DNA from: Sneathiella sp.
Lineage (GTDB): Bacteria > Pseudomonadota > Alphaproteobacteria > Sneathiellales > Sneathiellaceae
Assembly: GCA_002706985.1 (NCBI GenBank)
Contig: PAKP01000038.1
Coordinates: forward strand, 1-50,559
Direction: 5' to 3'
DNA length: 50,559 nt
Position 1 is the stretch's first letter; the number at the start of each line of letters is the position of its first letter. The notes beneath the pieces are model-generated. The model was not told the origin of the DNA. It saw nothing but the letters and a program-made list of their open reading frames with translations, and searched no databases. Positions 48,797 through 50,559 of this stretch are shown one piece after another. A program made the position numbers and the translations under genes.

Positions 48797-49129
48797 ATGG
48801 CAGGAAAGTTTGAACTTTATAAGGATAACGCGGGGGAATTCCGGTTTCGCCTGAAAGCGGGCAATGGCGAGGTTGTTGGATCTTCAGAGGGCTATAAGGC
48901 GAAGGCAAGCGCGGAAAACGGCATTGAATCGGTGATGAAGAATGCCTCCGATGACGGCCGGTACGAGTTCAAGGAAGGCAAGAACGGTAAATGGTATTTC
49001 AACCTGAAAGCCTCCAACGGTCAGGTCATCCTCTCCAGTCAGGGTTATGCCGATGAGGGCGGCGCCAAGGCGGGCACCGGTGCGGTCGCGCGCGCAGCCG
49101 ACGGCGCGAAAACCGACGACCAGACCTGA
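48797..49129 (+). CDS. YegP-type protein with two DUF1508 repeats
   Basis: A 110-residue protein with two copies of the ~48-residue DUF1508 unit: KFELYKDNAGEFRFRLKAGNGEVVGSSEGYKAKASAENGIESV and YEFKEGKNGKWYFNLKASNGQVILSSQGYADEGGAKAGTGAV. The repeat hallmark 'F.LKA.NG.V..SS.GY' is clear in both. The C-terminus is short and polar (DGAKTDDQT). Function unknown; such proteins are small, soluble and often stress-linked. A strong terminator follows. Confidence 0.92.
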   Translation: MAGKFELYKDNAGEFRFRLKAGNGEVVGSSEGYKAKASAENGIESVMKNASDDGRYEFKEGKNGKWYFNLKASNGQVILSSQGYADEGGAKAGTGAVARAADGAKTDDQT

Positions 49130-49151
49130 TACAATCAATTCTATTATGCCG

Positions 49152-49188
49152 CGGAGCCCGGGGAGCGATCCCCGCGGCTCCGTTTTTT
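49152..49188 (+). terminator. Terminator after the YegP-like gene
   Basis: CGGAGCC (49152-49158) pairs with GGCTCCG (49176-49182), with CGGGGA/TCCCCG pairing inside and T6 after it. Confidence 0.9.
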
Positions 49189-49202
49189 ATGTGAGGGCAG
49201 GA

Positions 49203-49619
49203 ATGACTGAAACGGAAACACGGGCGATACTGGACGCCTATTATGCGGCGCTTAAATCCGGTGATGAGGCGCGCCTCCGGGAGATGGTGACCGAGGATAT
49301 CACGGTCGAATATCACGACAGCCTGGGCGTTCTGCCCTGGGGTGGCACCTGGCGGGGGTTCGAGGCGTTCAGGACATTTCTCGGCCGGGTCGGCGAGCAT
49401 CTGGTGATTGATCAGGTGGAGCCGCTGCAAACTCTGGTCAGTGGGGAGCAGGTGGTTGTCCTTCTGCGAGGTCACTGGACGGCGCAGTCAACGGGCCGCA
49501 AGATGGAGGCTGTCGTTGCCAATCTTTTTACCATGAGAGAAGGTCGCGTCGCCGGATATCAGGTCTTCCCCGACAGCGCCGCCTTCGCAATGGCGCTGGA
49601 TAAGATCGCGCTGCGCTAA
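49203..49619 (+). CDS. NTF2-like / SnoaL-type protein
   Basis: A 138-residue single cone-shaped NTF2-like domain: ILDAYYAALKSGDEARLREMVTEDITVEYHDSLGVLPWGGTWRGFEAFRTFL, then VVVLLRGHWTAQSTGRKMEAVVANLFTMREGRVAGYQVFPDSAAF. This is the pattern of ketosteroid-isomerase-like small enzymes and binding proteins. No catalytic residue can be assigned with confidence. ATG 49203 has AGGGCAGGA upstream. It ends 91 bp before the HAF-repeat protein on the same strand. Confidence 0.85.
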   Translation: MTETETRAILDAYYAALKSGDEARLREMVTEDITVEYHDSLGVLPWGGTWRGFEAFRTFLGRVGEHLVIDQVEPLQTLVSGEQVVVLLRGHWTAQSTGRKMEAVVANLFTMREGRVAGYQVFPDSAAFAMALDKIALR

Positions 49620-49710
49620 GCGCCGTTTTCCAAATGTAAATGCGCCCGCGCGGGCTTTGTTCACACCCTCGACGCGGCAAGCGTCTTGAGGGGAAAGAAG
49701 GAGCCCGCCC

Positions 49711-50559
49711 ATGCAACTGAAAATCTCTTACCTCCTATGCGCCACGGTCATTCTCGGCGTCAGTTTCCTCAACCCAGCGCCGGTTCTCGCCGCCTCGCTT
49801 TACAAGATCACTCTTCTCGGGACGCTCGGCGGGGACACAAGCTCCGCTGTCTCAACGAACAACTCCGGACAGGTCGCGGGATATAGTGATACCGCAGAAG
49901 GTGACAGGCGCGCCTTCGTCTACGATGGCGAGCTAAAGGATCTCGGGACGCTGGGCGGAGACTCAAGCGCCGCCTACAGCATCAATGAAAAGGGGCAGCT
50001 TACCGGCAACAGTCTGACGGCGGACGGGCAAACCCATGCCTTCCTCTATAGCGACGGGAAGATGACGGATATCGGCTCGCTTGGCGGCGGGTTCAGCGAG
50101 GGCTGGGGCATCAATAACGATGGCGCCATCGTTGGCAACAGCACCGCCACGGCGGACGGCCCGTCGGTCACCTTCCTCTATAAGGACGGGGTCATGAGCA
50201 ATATCGGCACGCTCGGCGGCGAGTTTGGCAATGGCGAGAGCATCAATAACAAGGGGCAGATCGCCGGGGACGCCAATACGGCCTCGGGCGACTATCATGC
50301 CTTTGTCCATGAGAAAGGCGTGAACAAGGACATCGGCACGCTCGGCGGAGAGCTCAGCGAATCACGAGAGATCAATGACAAGGGCTGGATCACCGGCTAC
50401 AGCATGACGGAAAATGGCGATATTCACGCCTTTCTCTATGACGGCGATGCGATGATCGATCTCGGAACGCTTGGCGGCAGCTATAGTAACGGCGAGGGGA
50501 TCAGCAGCACGAACCAGATCGTCGGCTACAGTAGCGATGCGGCGGGGCAGGATCTCGCC
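49711..50559 (+). CDS. Secreted HAF-repeat protein (3' end outside window)
   Basis: An exported repeat protein running past the window end with no stop yet (283 codons visible). A signal peptide covers about residues 1-28 (ISYLLCATVILGVSFLNPAPVLA). Then six HAF-family repeats start with LGTLGG-type motifs at residues 36, 78, 121, 165, 208 and 251, a period of 42-44 residues. Each contains 'IN..GQ..G.S' (for example INEKGQLTGNS) and a later 'HAF.Y..G' (HAFLYSDG). This is the TIGR02913-type extracellular repeat, thought to form a beta-propeller. Whether the tail carries a PEP-CTERM or other sorting signal cannot be seen here. The start ATG has GGGAAAGAAGGAG upstream. Confidence 0.85.
   Translation, partial: MQLKISYLLCATVILGVSFLNPAPVLAASLYKITLLGTLGGDTSSAVSTNNSGQVAGYSDTAEGDRRAFVYDGELKDLGTLGGDSSAAYSINEKGQLTGNSLTADGQTHAFLYSDGKMTDIGSLGGGFSEGWGINNDGAIVGNSTATADGPSVTFLYKDGVMSNIGTLGGEFGNGESINNKGQIAGDANTASGDYHAFVHEKGVNKDIGTLGGELSESREINDKGWITGYSMTENGDIHAFLYDGDAMIDLGTLGGSYSNGEGISSTNQIVGYSSDAAGQDLA

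Noticed and set aside
1..50559. CRISPR arrays, rRNA or tRNA genes, insertion sequences
   Set aside because: No regularly spaced repeats, no cloverleaf or rRNA signatures, and no transposase ORFs or terminal inverted repeats were found in either strand.

Overview
The window is a piece of an alphaproteobacterial chromosome. Signs for this are the PntB tail, an rpsU / peptide deformylase / COQ9-family neighbourhood, ubiX, purE-purK, a class I ribonucleotide reductase pair, a TIGR02444 protein, two YdcH/DUF465 proteins, a TIGR02001 outer-membrane protein and several class III nucleotide cyclases. Most genes are GC-rich, with G/C in third codon positions. I cannot place it below class level from sequence alone.

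Layout. 1-560: end of pntB and its terminator. 560-2220: AT-rich island with a lone defence-type reverse transcriptase (RT) behind a long structured leader. 2296-9995: small lipoprotein, FMN flavoprotein, cytochrome b561, chemoreceptor with a secreted PDC/Cache sensor, CHASE-PAS histidine kinase, secreted lectin-like protein, membrane protein. 10076-11191: AT-rich unknown gene with its own promoter. 11317-14410: membrane protein, XRE/MmyB regulator, rpsU, def, COQ9. 14411-15823: second AT-rich insertion. 15926-20455: gene remnant, BCCT transporter, GST, MaoC dehydratase, TIGR02001 porin. 20692-26873: TPR-methyltransferase, cyclase-TPR protein, SulP transporter, and an SDR protein carrying both halohydrin dehalogenase signatures. 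26877-31831: purK with an in-frame amber codon, purE, diguanylate cyclase, ubiX and small proteins. 31909-35222: nrdAB with a promoter and likely NrdR box. 35233-36744: third AT-rich insertion (two-TM protein and DUF2971 protein). 36912-50559: MBL hydrolase, cyclase-hydrolase fusion, PPK2, GAF-cyclase, MFS exporters, LysE exporter, a cluster of small basic DNA-binding-type proteins, a Baeyer-Villiger monooxygenase, YegP, NTF2-like protein, and the start of a HAF-repeat surface protein.

How the genes work together. Second-messenger signalling is prominent: three class III cyclases with different partner domains, a GGDEF protein, a histidine kinase and a chemoreceptor. Foreign AT-rich genes sit just behind housekeeping operons (pntB, COQ9, nrdB), the usual layout of small defence insertions.

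Most promising points: (1) the lone RT with a structured leader holding a 140-142-nt spaced direct repeat and an antisense ORF, resembling ncRNA-templated DRT systems; (2) the halohydrin dehalogenase-type enzyme; (3) the purK nonsense codon at an invariant Trp; (4) a leader-peptide/terminator attenuator before a drug exporter; (5) a 26-bp tandem duplication of the GST ribosome-binding site and start codon.
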